A DNA stretch of 37,337 nt, taken from the NCBI RefSeq assembly GCF_030954495.1, contig NZ_JAVHUW010000023.1, forward strand, positions 1 to 37,337, read 5' to 3'. This document shows, piece after piece, positions 1-6,647 of the stretch. Position 1 is the stretch's first letter. Every line of letters begins with the position of its first letter. The position numbers were made by a program, and so were the translations under genes. The DNA comes from Candidatus Desulfosporosinus nitrosoreducens (lineage in GTDB: Bacteria > Bacillota > Desulfitobacteriia > Desulfitobacteriales > Desulfitobacteriaceae). A model generated the notes under the pieces. It ran no database searches. It was given only the letters and a program-made list of their open reading frames with translations, and was not told where the DNA came from.

Positions 1-1636
1 AGAACGGAGTTCCTATCTTTTCCTGGATTTCCGGGGGAATTCCCGGTCCTTGATCTTTTATCGTCAAGACGACGCTGTCAGCTTTTAAAAAGGTGCCTAT
101 GACAACTTTACCGCCTTCCGGGGTTACCTCCAGACCATTCCGAACTAAATTAAGAATAAGTTGTCTGATCTCATTTTCATTGACCAGGATATCCGGCAGC
201 TCATTAAGTTCAATGGCTACTTCCTTGTTGTTATGAAAGGCGTCTGCCTGGAGCATGGGAAATACTTTATGGATTATTTCATTAAGACTTTGCAGCCGAA
301 TATTGTCCGCGTTGACTTTGGCCAGTGACAGGAACCCGGTAATAATTTCATTCGCCCGATCAATTTCGGATATCATTAGGTCTAAATTTGGTTTTTCCCG
401 TTCGAATGTTGGTTTTCCTCCAAAGATTTGTAAAAACCCTTTGACTGTCGTTAACGGATTTCTGATCTCATGGCTGATCCCCGCAGCCAGCTGGCCAATC
501 AAGTTAAGTCTTTCTAAACGGTTAAACTCCCGCTGCTGTTGTTTCAAGACCGTGATATTTCTAAAGAAAACCGTCAAACCATCCTCAAAAGGATACGCGT
601 GATATTCGTAAAACTGATCGGAAGAGGTAAAGCCCTCGGCTTCCCAGTGAACCGTCTCCCTCCCTGCCATAGCTTCCTGCAGTTTGCTTTCTGTCAACGA
701 GTCTGATATCTGAGGAAACACTTTCCATAAACTCTCTCCCAAAGCAATCTTATCCGGATAAATTCTTTGAGTCTCAGGATTTACAAATGTGAATCTATAG
801 TCACAATCAACAGCAAAAAAGCCGTCAGAAATCCCTTCCATGATTTTAGTCAATCTAAGCTTTGACGATTCCAGTTCTTGATTTACTCGTTTTAAATTAT
901 CAGTGAAGTATATGATTTTGTCTAAAACGGGGTTTAGCTCGGGAAGTTTATTGTTAAGTATGCTAATTTTATCAACTTCTTTATTTTCAACTATTATTTT
1001 ACAAAAATAGTCTAAGCAAAGCCCAATTTTCTGAAAGTCTTTTCTTAAGATAATAATAATCAGCGCTGAAAGAGTTAAAAGCAAGGTAAGCATTCCATTA
1101 TATTCATAATAAGAATTAAAAATCATGTTGGCATTTTTGGCATATAGCCAAACAAAACCTATTGCATTTTCCTTGTAATAGATTGGGACTTTACAAAACA
1201 TTTCATCCTTGTTCAATTGATTAAATTCCCCATTGGATTTCTTTATCTCTACAAAGTCATCTTTGATATTAATTAAGCTATCTTTATTTTTAATCAGAAC
1301 ATCTAAATCTATGTCATAATAACCAATACAGAAGGTTTTATCCTTAAATTTTGGTTGAATTATTTTACTTATACTTTCTATTTTCTGTTCAACTGTCAGC
1401 GAATTATCATATTTCTGGCTTTCAATTATTTCTATCTCGGATTGAATGTTTGACTGTATATTTAATGACTCTAATAATAAATTATTTTTCAATCTTATTT
1501 CCTGTTTGTCCCAATAAATTTGTCCGTATAAGATTAAAAATAAAGCAATAAAAGTAAAAATACTCACTGTTACTTTTAGCAAGGTGGAATTAATGATCGA
1601 TTGCTTATTAATCATTTTTTTAAGATTAAGCATCAT
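1..1636 (-). CDS. Membrane-bound PAS sensor histidine kinase (3' end outside window)
   Basis: Translating the minus strand from the ATG at 1634-1636 gives an open frame of 545 codons reaching the window edge. An SD (TTGGAG) lies about 8 nt upstream. The protein has a membrane segment near residues 20-40, an extracytoplasmic stretch of about 130 residues, a second membrane segment (LTLLLTLSALIIIILR), a PAS domain (ISDGFFAVDCDYRFTFVNPE), a HisKA domain with the phospho-acceptor motif AAGISHEIRNPLTTVKGF, and an HATPase domain with N box (NLVRNGLE), G1 box (DQGPGIP) and the start of the F box (KIGTPF). Only the last part of the ATPase is missing. The architecture resembles sporulation-type or environmental sensor kinases and lacks the multi-pass AgrC sensor region. 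It lies 123 nt downstream of agrD on the same strand but behind a terminator-like hairpin, so linkage to the peptide signal is inference. Confidence 0.9.
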   Translation of the reverse strand, partial: MMLNLKKMINKQSIINSTLLKVTVSIFTFIALFLILYGQIYWDKQEIRLKNNLLLESLNIQSNIQSEIEIIESQKYDNSLTVEQKIESISKIIQPKFKDKTFCIGYYDIDLDVLIKNKDSLINIKDDFVEIKKSNGEFNQLNKDEMFCKVPIYYKENAIGFVWLYAKNANMIFNSYYEYNGMLTLLLTLSALIIIILRKDFQKIGLCLDYFCKIIVENKEVDKISILNNKLPELNPVLDKIIYFTDNLKRVNQELESSKLRLTKIMEGISDGFFAVDCDYRFTFVNPETQRIYPDKIALGESLWKVFPQISDSLTESKLQEAMAGRETVHWEAEGFTSSDQFYEYHAYPFEDGLTVFFRNITVLKQQQREFNRLERLNLIGQLAAGISHEIRNPLTTVKGFLQIFGGKPTFEREKPNLDLMISEIDRANEIITGFLSLAKVNADNIRLQSLNEIIHKVFPMLQADAFHNNKEVAIELNELPDILVNENEIRQLILNLVRNGLEVTPEGGKVVIGTFLKADSVVLTIKDQGPGIPPEIQEKIGTPF

Positions 1637-1694
1637 CGCAGAATCTCCAATAGCTTAAAATTTAGGCAAGGGATTTACAAGTTATTTTAAAAAT

Positions 1695-1731
1695 AGCAAA
1701 TCAAAAGCTTAAATAAAGCTTTTGATTTGCT
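1695..1731 (-). terminator. Terminator-like hairpin between agrD and the kinase gene
   Basis: Perfect 16-bp inverted repeat (arms 1695-1710 and 1716-1731, 5-nt loop). On the minus strand it is followed by TATTTTTA. It sits just after agrD and before the kinase gene, so it probably ends or attenuates the agr transcript. Confidence 0.75.
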
Positions 1732-1759
1732 GAAATTGATTTAGTAGAGTTACTGTCAA

Positions 1760-1882
1760 TTATTTTTGCAGAGCCTTGGGAGTTTTGGGCTGATAATACC
1801 AAGCAGCACAAGCAAAAACCGAGGTCGCACTGGCCAGTAGCATCAGTAACGAGGCAATCCCAATACAAAAGTACTTTTTCAT
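1760..1882 (-). CDS. agrD: AgrD-like cyclic (thio)lactone autoinducer pre-peptide, 40 aa
   Basis: A short frame too small for most gene callers, preceded by a strong SD (AAGGAGGTG, 9 nt before the ATG). The peptide has a basic, hydrophobic leader (MKKYFCIGIASLLMLLASAT) followed by CAAWYYQPKTPKALQK. A Cys followed by an aromatic patch and a Q-P-K-x-P-K-x-L tail is the signature of clostridial AgrD precursors. In that family AgrB removes the tail and the Cys closes a (thio)lactone ring with the residue at the cleavage site. By analogy the ring could be CAAWY or CAAWYY; this is inference. The gene starts 17 nt after the agrB stop codon, as expected for an agrBD pair. A longer frame overlapping it (1701-1949) is a shadow. 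Confidence 0.88.
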   Translation of the reverse strand: MKKYFCIGIASLLMLLASATSVFACAAWYYQPKTPKALQK

Positions 1883-1899
1883 AGACTCTTTTCACCTCC

Positions 1900-2469
1900 T
1901 TAATTGTTGAATATAGGAAGGAGCGTGATACTTTGGGACAGCACACCAAACGTCACGCTAAGGCTTAACACCTCATTCGCAGAAAAGCCTACGATAAGAA
2001 TCGATACCATTACAAAAATTACTGAGGAAACTTTCAGTTTTAACTTTAAACTCTTAGAATGAATGGGTTTTGCTTCACTGTCAACAGGGGCTAAGAAAAA
2101 CACAATTAAAAGAGCAATCAACAAGACCATTGTTAAATTCATTTTGCTCAAGTCGCAGCCTTTAAGCTTGCCTACGATAATACCGATAAAACTGTAAGCG
2201 ATAGCTCCGAAGACCAAACAATTGAGAGGCTTCTTTAAATGAGCTCCTCCCGACAACCTACGCAGAAAAGTCCCGAAACAAGCTGTCAACAACGTAGGAA
2301 CCAATACATTCAAGGCATACCCCAGTAAAACAATAATAACCATGCCTAAAATGCCCAGCAGAACTGTTTCTATGGCATATGCAATAATTTCCTTTTTTTC
2401 TTCATCATAATCTAATTGGCTGGTAATAGCACAAGTTAGTTTATAACTGATATTTTCTGAGAAATTCAT
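1900..2469 (-). CDS. agrB: AgrB, membrane endopeptidase processing the autoinducer
   Basis: 189-residue multi-pass membrane protein. Family role: AgrB cleaves AgrD and takes part in forming and exporting the cyclic peptide. The catalytic motif SGGAHLKKPLNC is present. Counted from the ATG at 2469, the catalytic His and Cys fall at residues 77 and 84, the same positions as in staphylococcal AgrB. The start at 2469 (MNFSENISYK) is preferred over an ATG 24 nt upstream because it has a GAGG SD and the decayed second copy begins with the same sequence. The start overlaps the end of the upstream membrane-protein gene by 29 nt, which suggests translational coupling. About four to six hydrophobic segments are visible. 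Confidence 0.93.
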   Translation of the reverse strand: MNFSENISYKLTCAITSQLDYDEEKKEIIAYAIETVLLGILGMVIIVLLGYALNVLVPTLLTACFGTFLRRLSGGAHLKKPLNCLVFGAIAYSFIGIIVGKLKGCDLSKMNLTMVLLIALLIVFFLAPVDSEAKPIHSKSLKLKLKVSSVIFVMVSILIVGFSANEVLSLSVTFGVLSQSITLLPIFNN

Positions 2470-2896
2470 TTGTTTTTCCTCGTTTTCTAACATAGTTAGT
2501 TATATATGCAAAGAAAAAAATCAAAACTACATGAGGTTCCCCCATAAGTATTCTTATAAGAGTGTTTGTAGCTATAATTTCAGGTGTAAGCCTAAAAATA
2601 GGCATCAAAATTACTACACTCATGTACTCTAAAACGACCAGTGTTAAAAAGCTTAACAAACTGGATAAAAACGCCAAACTCAGATCAGTTTTTTCTAACA
2701 AGACTAAAAATCCAAATAGTAAAATAATCAAAAGAACTGTATGAATTTGAAAAGTGATCGGTAACAGTCTTGCTAGATATGCGGAAAATCCTAAAGCAAC
2801 ACCAATAATTGTAATTCTATACCAATTAAATGGTATTTGGGCAATTGCAAATGCCAACGAAACTATAGCAATTAGTTCTGGAACTCCCTGAAACAA
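2441..2896 (-). CDS. Small multi-pass membrane protein of the agr locus, copy A
   Basis: About 150 residues with roughly five hydrophobic helices and a basic C-terminus (NYVRKRGKTNEFLRKYQL). It is clearly homologous to the product at 3477-3989 (shared FQGxPExIA near the start, SLAFLSSLLSF, MPIFxLTPE, IRILxGEPxV). The composition and the FQGxPE opening recall the membrane-embedded sensor part of AgrC-type kinases, but there is no kinase domain; this resemblance is inference. The start is unclear. The given coordinate is a TTG without SD. The obvious AAGGAG site lies further upstream, followed by GTG-ATT-TAA, so the GTG used by alignment with copy B hits an in-frame stop. Initiation at an ATC or ATT codon just after that stop, or N-terminal decay, are both possible. 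The gene overlaps agrB by 29 nt. Confidence 0.65.
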   Translation of the reverse strand: MFQGVPELIAIVSLAFAIAQIPFNWYRITIIGVALGFSAYLARLLPITFQIHTVLLIILLFGFLVLLEKTDLSLAFLSSLLSFLTLVVLEYMSVVILMPIFRLTPEIIATNTLIRILMGEPHVVLIFFFAYITNYVRKRGKTNEFLRKYQL

Positions 2897-2991
2897 AACT
2901 GCGATAAAAGGAATCTCGATTTAAATCACGCTCCTTATGATTCTCAAACACTACTGATAAATAAATCTTTTCATAAATTGCTTCTTTAGTT

Positions 2992-3066
2992 TCATTATGG
3001 CATACTTTCCATGACGAATTCGCGCGAAACTTGTCCATGCTCAAATTTTATTAAGATTGTTTGTTG
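2992..3066 (-). repeat. Upstream direct repeat, copy A
   Basis: 75 nt nearly identical to 4044-4112 apart from a 6-nt difference. Each copy lies the same way upstream of one agr membrane-protein gene and contains the perfect 10-bp palindrome TTCGCGCGAA (3019-3028). It probably carries the promoter or operator of the agr operon. A convincing -35/-10 pair was not identified. Confidence 0.7.
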
Positions 3067-3259
3067 CACATTCCAATGTTCTTAGAACAATCTAGCGCAT
3101 TTTCACTTTTAAGCAAGAAAATTCCTTATATTGCTATATTTTTAAATGTATGGAAACAAAAACTATATCTTTTTTGTTGACATAAATTAACATACCCAAG
3201 GAATTTAAGCAGATACTTGAACAAACTCCCTTTTAAAAAGCTAAAAGGTACTTCGTTTA

Positions 3260-3505
3260 ACAATGTAATAGGCTCCTTTAGATGAGCTCCACCAGACACC
3301 CTGCATAATAAAGAACCAAAGCCAGCTGCCAAAACAGCGGGAACTAAGACATTCAATGCATACCCAAATAAGACAATAATACTTACACTCAAAACATCCA
3401 ATAAAACCGTTTCTAGCATAAGTAATAATTTTTTTCTTCTTCATTATCCAACTCCGCGATGATGACATAAGTCAATTTATGACTTACATTTTCCGAAAAA
3501 TTCAT
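3260..3505 (-). pseudogene. Decayed agrB copy B (frameshifted, truncated)
   Basis: The reading starts like agrB (MNFSENVSHKLTYVIIAELD) but hits a stop after about 30 codons. The homologous sequence continues in other frames (EEKKIITYA, then LETVLLDVLSVSIIVLFGYALNVLVPA..., then CRVSGGAHLKEPI), so at least two frameshifts are present near 3410-3430. Homology stops just after the catalytic His motif. The catalytic Cys (expected after LKEPI) and the remaining 100 or so residues are lost, and no agrD follows. The overlap with the upstream gene is 29 nt, exactly as in copy A, showing that the block arose by duplication. Confidence 0.85.
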
Positions 3506-3989
3506 ATATTTTACCCCTTTTTCTAATTTGACGGATTATAAGTGCAACTAAAATCATTAGAATTACCTGTGGTTCACCCACAAGTATTCTAATAGTTAAG
3601 TTTGAAAGTACGGTTTCAGGCGTAAGTTTAAATATTGGCATCAATGTTGATAAAACTACATATTCAAAAACTGCTAATGCTAAAAAGCTTAATAGACTGG
3701 ATAAAAACGCCAAGCTTAGATCCACATTTTCCACAATAAGCAAAATTAAAATAAATATAATAACCAACAAAATTGTATGAATCTCAAAAGTAATTTGTGA
3801 TAATCTTGCTAAATATGCAGAAAAGGCCATTATTATACTAATAGTCAGAACCTTTTTTAAATTAAATGATATTTGCGCAATAGAAAATGCTAACATAGTT
3901 ACAGCAATTTGCTCCGGTATTCCCTGAAAAAGAAGCGCTAAAAGAGGAATTTTAATGCAAATCACGCCCTTAACAAATTTATAGAACAT
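3477..3989 (-). CDS. Small multi-pass membrane protein of the agr locus, copy B
   Basis: 170 codons from the ATG at 3989, or 162 from the GTG at 3965. Neither start has a well-placed SD: AAGGGC is adjacent to the GTG. The predicted protein has about five membrane helices and a basic tail (RQIRKRGKIYEFFGKCKS). It aligns along its whole length with copy A and remains intact although its agrB partner is broken, which may mean it is still selected or that decay is recent. Function is unknown. The context (directly upstream of agrB) suggests a role in sensing, export or regulation of the cyclic peptide. Confidence 0.7.
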   Translation of the reverse strand: MFYKFVKGVICIKIPLLALLFQGIPEQIAVTMLAFSIAQISFNLKKVLTISIIMAFSAYLARLSQITFEIHTILLVIIFILILLIVENVDLSLAFLSSLLSFLALAVFEYVVLSTLMPIFKLTPETVLSNLTIRILVGEPQVILMILVALIIRQIRKRGKIYEFFGKCKS

Positions 3990-4043
3990 TAGATTTGAAT
4001 AAATACATAGAAAAAGTCATTTTTCATGTCTATATTTCTAATC

Positions 4044-4112
4044 TCATTATGGCATACTCTTCATGGCGAATTCGCGCGAAACTTGTTCAAATTTTATTAA
4101 GATTGTTTGTTG
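4044..4112 (-). repeat. Upstream direct repeat, copy B
   Basis: 69 nt matching 2992-3066, including the palindrome TTCGCGCGAA (4071-4080) and the conserved stretch ending in GATTGTTTGTTG. It lies upstream of the copy B membrane-protein gene. Confidence 0.7.
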
Positions 4113-4311
4113 TCATTTCAATATTTTGAATAATCAGCACGTTTCTTGTTTAAGTATTATTAAACCATATTTTACATTATGTAGATGATGAGTATTAATA
4201 AAGCTAACACTCCTTTGCATTTAATATATTATGGGAGAATGTAAGACTTCATATTTGAGGCTAGGTGGATGTATAATTCACCTAGCTTAAGCTCCAATAC
4301 TATATAATTAG

Positions 4312-4449
4312 TCAAATGTGCAAAGGCGCACTCGGATTATTTCGAGTGCGCCTTATTAATTTCAAGCATGGCATTGGGGCCGGATATCTACAACCGATGC
4401 CATGCTTGAAAGCCGAGTAAATGTCAAGGAATAAACAAAACTCGGTCAT
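4312..4449 (-). CDS. Possible 45-residue peptide with a strong SD
   Basis: A minus-strand ATG at 4449 follows AAGGAGGAGGTATTT, an unusually strong SD. The frame is open for 45 codons (begins MTEFCLFLDIYSAFKHGIG, ends NNPSAPLHI). The frame runs through two of the hairpins of this region, and the protein resembles nothing I recognise. It starts just downstream of the aguB terminator on the same strand. It may be a real small peptide or a remnant. Confidence 0.3.
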   Translation of the reverse strand: MTEFCLFLDIYSAFKHGIGCRYPAPMPCLKLIRRTRNNPSAPLHI

Positions 4450-4475
4450 AAATACCTCCTCCTTAAATCCGAAAA

Positions 4476-4506
4476 GCACTTCGCCTTCACATTGCAGACG
4501 AAGTGC
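4476..4506 (-). terminator. Terminator after aguB
   Basis: 8-bp stem GCACTTCG/CGAAGTGC (4476-4483/4499-4506), extendable on both sides, followed on the minus strand by TTTTC. Located 45 nt after the aguB stop. Confidence 0.65.
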
Positions 4507-4550
4507 CTTTATTGTTTTACTTTGGTATAAGATAACCTAAAACAAGCCTT

Positions 4551-5426
4551 TTAAAAAATAGTCTCCCCATCATAGGATGTGATAATCTTATACAAATCCG
4601 GCCGGCGGTCCCGGAAAATCCCCCATTCCAGCCGCTGTGTCTCCATTTGCTCTAAATCAAATTCAGCGACAAGAACAGTCTCTTCCGTGCGGCCGGCTTC
4701 GGTAATTTTATTTCCTTGCGGCCCGGCAATAAAGGACGAGCCATAAAAGGTGATGCTGGAATCATCATCTTCTTCGACTCCGACCCGATTCGAGGCTATA
4801 ACCGGCATCAGGTTGGCTGCGGCATGCCCTAGCATACAAGCCTGCCAGTGATCTTTCGAATCAATAGAGCCGTCTTGAGGCTCGGAACCAATTGCAGTTG
4901 GATAAAACAACAGTTCAGCGCCCATTAAAGCCATACAGCGCGCCGCTTCGGGATACCATTGATCCCAGCACACTCCAACTCCAATTTTAGCATAACGGGT
5001 CTGCCAAACCTTAAAACCTGTATCTCCCGGATTAAAATAAAATTTTTCTTCATAGCCCGGTCCATCCGGTATATGACTCTTGCGATATTTTCCCAAAACC
5101 TCTCCGTCAGCATCAATAACGGCTAAAGAATTATAGCGGGCATAATTTCTTTTTTCATAAAAACTAATCGGCAGGACTACCCGCAGCTCTTCAGCCACTT
5201 TTTTAAAATGCTCCACTGCCTTATTTTCTGCCAATTCTGAAGCATACTGATAGTACACGGCCTTTTCCTTTTGACAGAAATAGGGGGTTTCAAACAGCTC
5301 CTGCAATAAGATAATCTGAGCGCCCTTTCCCGCCGCGGCGCGCACTAAACGTTCCGCTTTGGCAATGTTTTCCGCGGAATTCCCGGAACAGCTCATTTGC
5401 GTGGCGGCAACTTTTACAGTTCTCAT
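4551..5426 (-). CDS. aguB: N-carbamoylputrescine amidase
   Basis: 291-residue nitrilase-superfamily enzyme that hydrolyses N-carbamoylputrescine to putrescine, CO2 and ammonia; cytoplasmic. The Glu-Lys-Cys catalytic triad is visible: E43 (LLQELFETPYF), K116 (GKYRKSHIPDGPGY) and C153 (GVCWDQWYPEAAR). Length and motifs match the AguB family closely, including the C-terminal LEWGIFRDRRPDLY. The ATG at 5426 has an AAAGGATC SD. It follows aguA by 23 nt on the same strand, forming a two-gene agmatine-to-putrescine operon. Confidence 0.95.
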   Translation of the reverse strand: MRTVKVAATQMSCSGNSAENIAKAERLVRAAAGKGAQIILLQELFETPYFCQKEKAVYYQYASELAENKAVEHFKKVAEELRVVLPISFYEKRNYARYNSLAVIDADGEVLGKYRKSHIPDGPGYEEKFYFNPGDTGFKVWQTRYAKIGVGVCWDQWYPEAARCMALMGAELLFYPTAIGSEPQDGSIDSKDHWQACMLGHAAANLMPVIASNRVGVEEDDDSSITFYGSSFIAGPQGNKITEAGRTEETVLVAEFDLEQMETQRLEWGIFRDRRPDLYKIITSYDGETIF

Positions 5427-5449
5427 TTATAGATCCTTTCTTAAGTTCC

Positions 5450-6484
5450 TTATATCCCGGCAGGCATCTGTTGGGTTGTGCAGTGCACATTTCCGCCCTC
5501 ACGGATAATTCCCAAGCCATTTACCGTTCGAATCCTTCGTTCCGGAAATATCTCTTTAAACATCTGCACCGCCAGTCGGTCAGTTTCGGTCGCTTCTCCG
5601 CCGAAAACCGGAAGAATGATTCCCCCATTTACAAAATAAAAGTTCAGATAGCTTAAAGTTAAACGTGCTTTCGTTTCAGGATCGCACAACTTGGGAGGCT
5701 GTTTAAGCGGGATGATTTCTAAAGCTCTTCCTTGAGCATCCGCTTCCTTTCGCAGCAACGCCAAATTCAGATAAGTTATCTCATAATTCTCATCAGCAGG
5801 ATCGTCGCAGACTTGCATAAGAACTTTGCCGGGAGCGGCAAAACAGGCGATATTGTCCACATGGCCATCCGTCTCGTCCCCAGCTAATCCTTTTTTCAGC
5901 CAAATAATTTTCCGGACATTGAGAAAATTTTTAAGTTCGGTCTCAATCTGTTTTCGAGATAATTCCGGATTGCGGTTCTGATTCAGCAAACACTCCTCAG
6001 TGGTTAGAAGCGTACCTTCTCCATCCACATGAAGAGAGCCTCCTTCCATCACCAGCGGGGCATCAAAGCGTCTTATCCCAACATGCTCTAAAATCCTGCC
6101 GGCCACCTGATCATCCAAATCCCAGGGCTCGTATTTCCCGCCCCAAGCATTAAAACGCCAATTAACGCCCGCAACCTCACCGGAATCATGAACCAAAAAC
6201 GTCGGCCCGTTGTCCCTCAGCCAAGCGTCATTATGCCTGACCGGCAGAAATTCAATTCTCTCATTTGCCAAAAGGTGAGATATTCTTTCCGCATCTCCCG
6301 GATTCAAAAGCACCGTTATAGGTTCAAATTCGGCAATTGCTTGAATAATCTCCGTATAACTTCTGCACACTGCTTCATAGTCTTCCGGATGGCACATAGA
6401 CTCTTGTACCGGCCAGGAAATAAAGGTTCGTCTGTGCTTAGTCCATTCAGCAGGCATTCGATAGTTTAAATTAAGCGGATACAT
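5450..6484 (-). CDS. aguA: Agmatine deiminase
   Basis: 344-residue peptidyl-arginine-deiminase-type enzyme (agmatine iminohydrolase) converting agmatine to N-carbamoylputrescine and ammonia. Visible family motifs: N-terminal RMPAEWTKHRRTFISWP, DAWLRDNGPTF, MEGGSLHVDGEGTLLTTEECLLNQNRNP, GDETDGHVDN, and the C-terminal GGNVHCTTQQMPAG carrying the nucleophilic Cys. The ATG at 6484 is chosen because AGAGG lies 8 nt upstream; a GTG 15 nt earlier would place the SD inside the gene. It is first in the operon with aguB, which supplies the next step of putrescine synthesis. Confidence 0.95.
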   Translation of the reverse strand: MYPLNLNYRMPAEWTKHRRTFISWPVQESMCHPEDYEAVCRSYTEIIQAIAEFEPITVLLNPGDAERISHLLANERIEFLPVRHNDAWLRDNGPTFLVHDSGEVAGVNWRFNAWGGKYEPWDLDDQVAGRILEHVGIRRFDAPLVMEGGSLHVDGEGTLLTTEECLLNQNRNPELSRKQIETELKNFLNVRKIIWLKKGLAGDETDGHVDNIACFAAPGKVLMQVCDDPADENYEITYLNLALLRKEADAQGRALEIIPLKQPPKLCDPETKARLTLSYLNFYFVNGGIILPVFGGEATETDRLAVQMFKEIFPERRIRTVNGLGIIREGGNVHCTTQQMPAGI

Positions 6485-6597
6485 TATTTTTCCTCTCACA
6501 ATTCATTTTTAATACATTGTTCTTATTCTACTTCATCGTCATGAGAATTTAAAGCCGCTTTCAGTATTTCACACGGACAATAAAGCTTTTATCAAAA

Positions 6598-6647
6598 TAA
6601 GGAGCAGCAATAAACTTGAAGACAAGTTTTAATTACCGCCCCTTATC
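6598..6647 (-). terminator. Terminator after the HD-GYP gene
   Basis: Long imperfect hairpin directly after the stop codon, with outer ATAAGG/CCTTAT and inner AAACTTG/CAAGTTT stems, followed on the minus strand by TTTTGAT. Confidence 0.65.

Larger units (their letters stand above)
4113..4550. other. Intergenic region with several hairpins
   Basis: No convincing long gene. Four inverted repeats are visible: GCTAGGTG/CACCTAGC (4260-4267/4279-4286); a 10-bp stem GGCGCACTCG/CGAGTGCGCC (4325-4334/4343-4352) followed on the plus strand by TTATT; a 12-bp stem at 4363-4374/4397-4408 with a 22-nt loop; and the aguB terminator at 4476-4506. A small minus-strand frame (4312-4449) is listed separately. 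Confidence 0.6.

Noticed and set aside
1701..1949. 82-codon minus-strand frame around agrD
   Set aside because: It is in another frame from the AgrD peptide, which has the SD and family motif; the longer frame crosses the end of agrB and the terminator.
3126..3259. Coding extension of the second agrB beyond the His motif
   Set aside because: The continuing frame has no similarity to AgrB and results from truncation; treated as non-coding.
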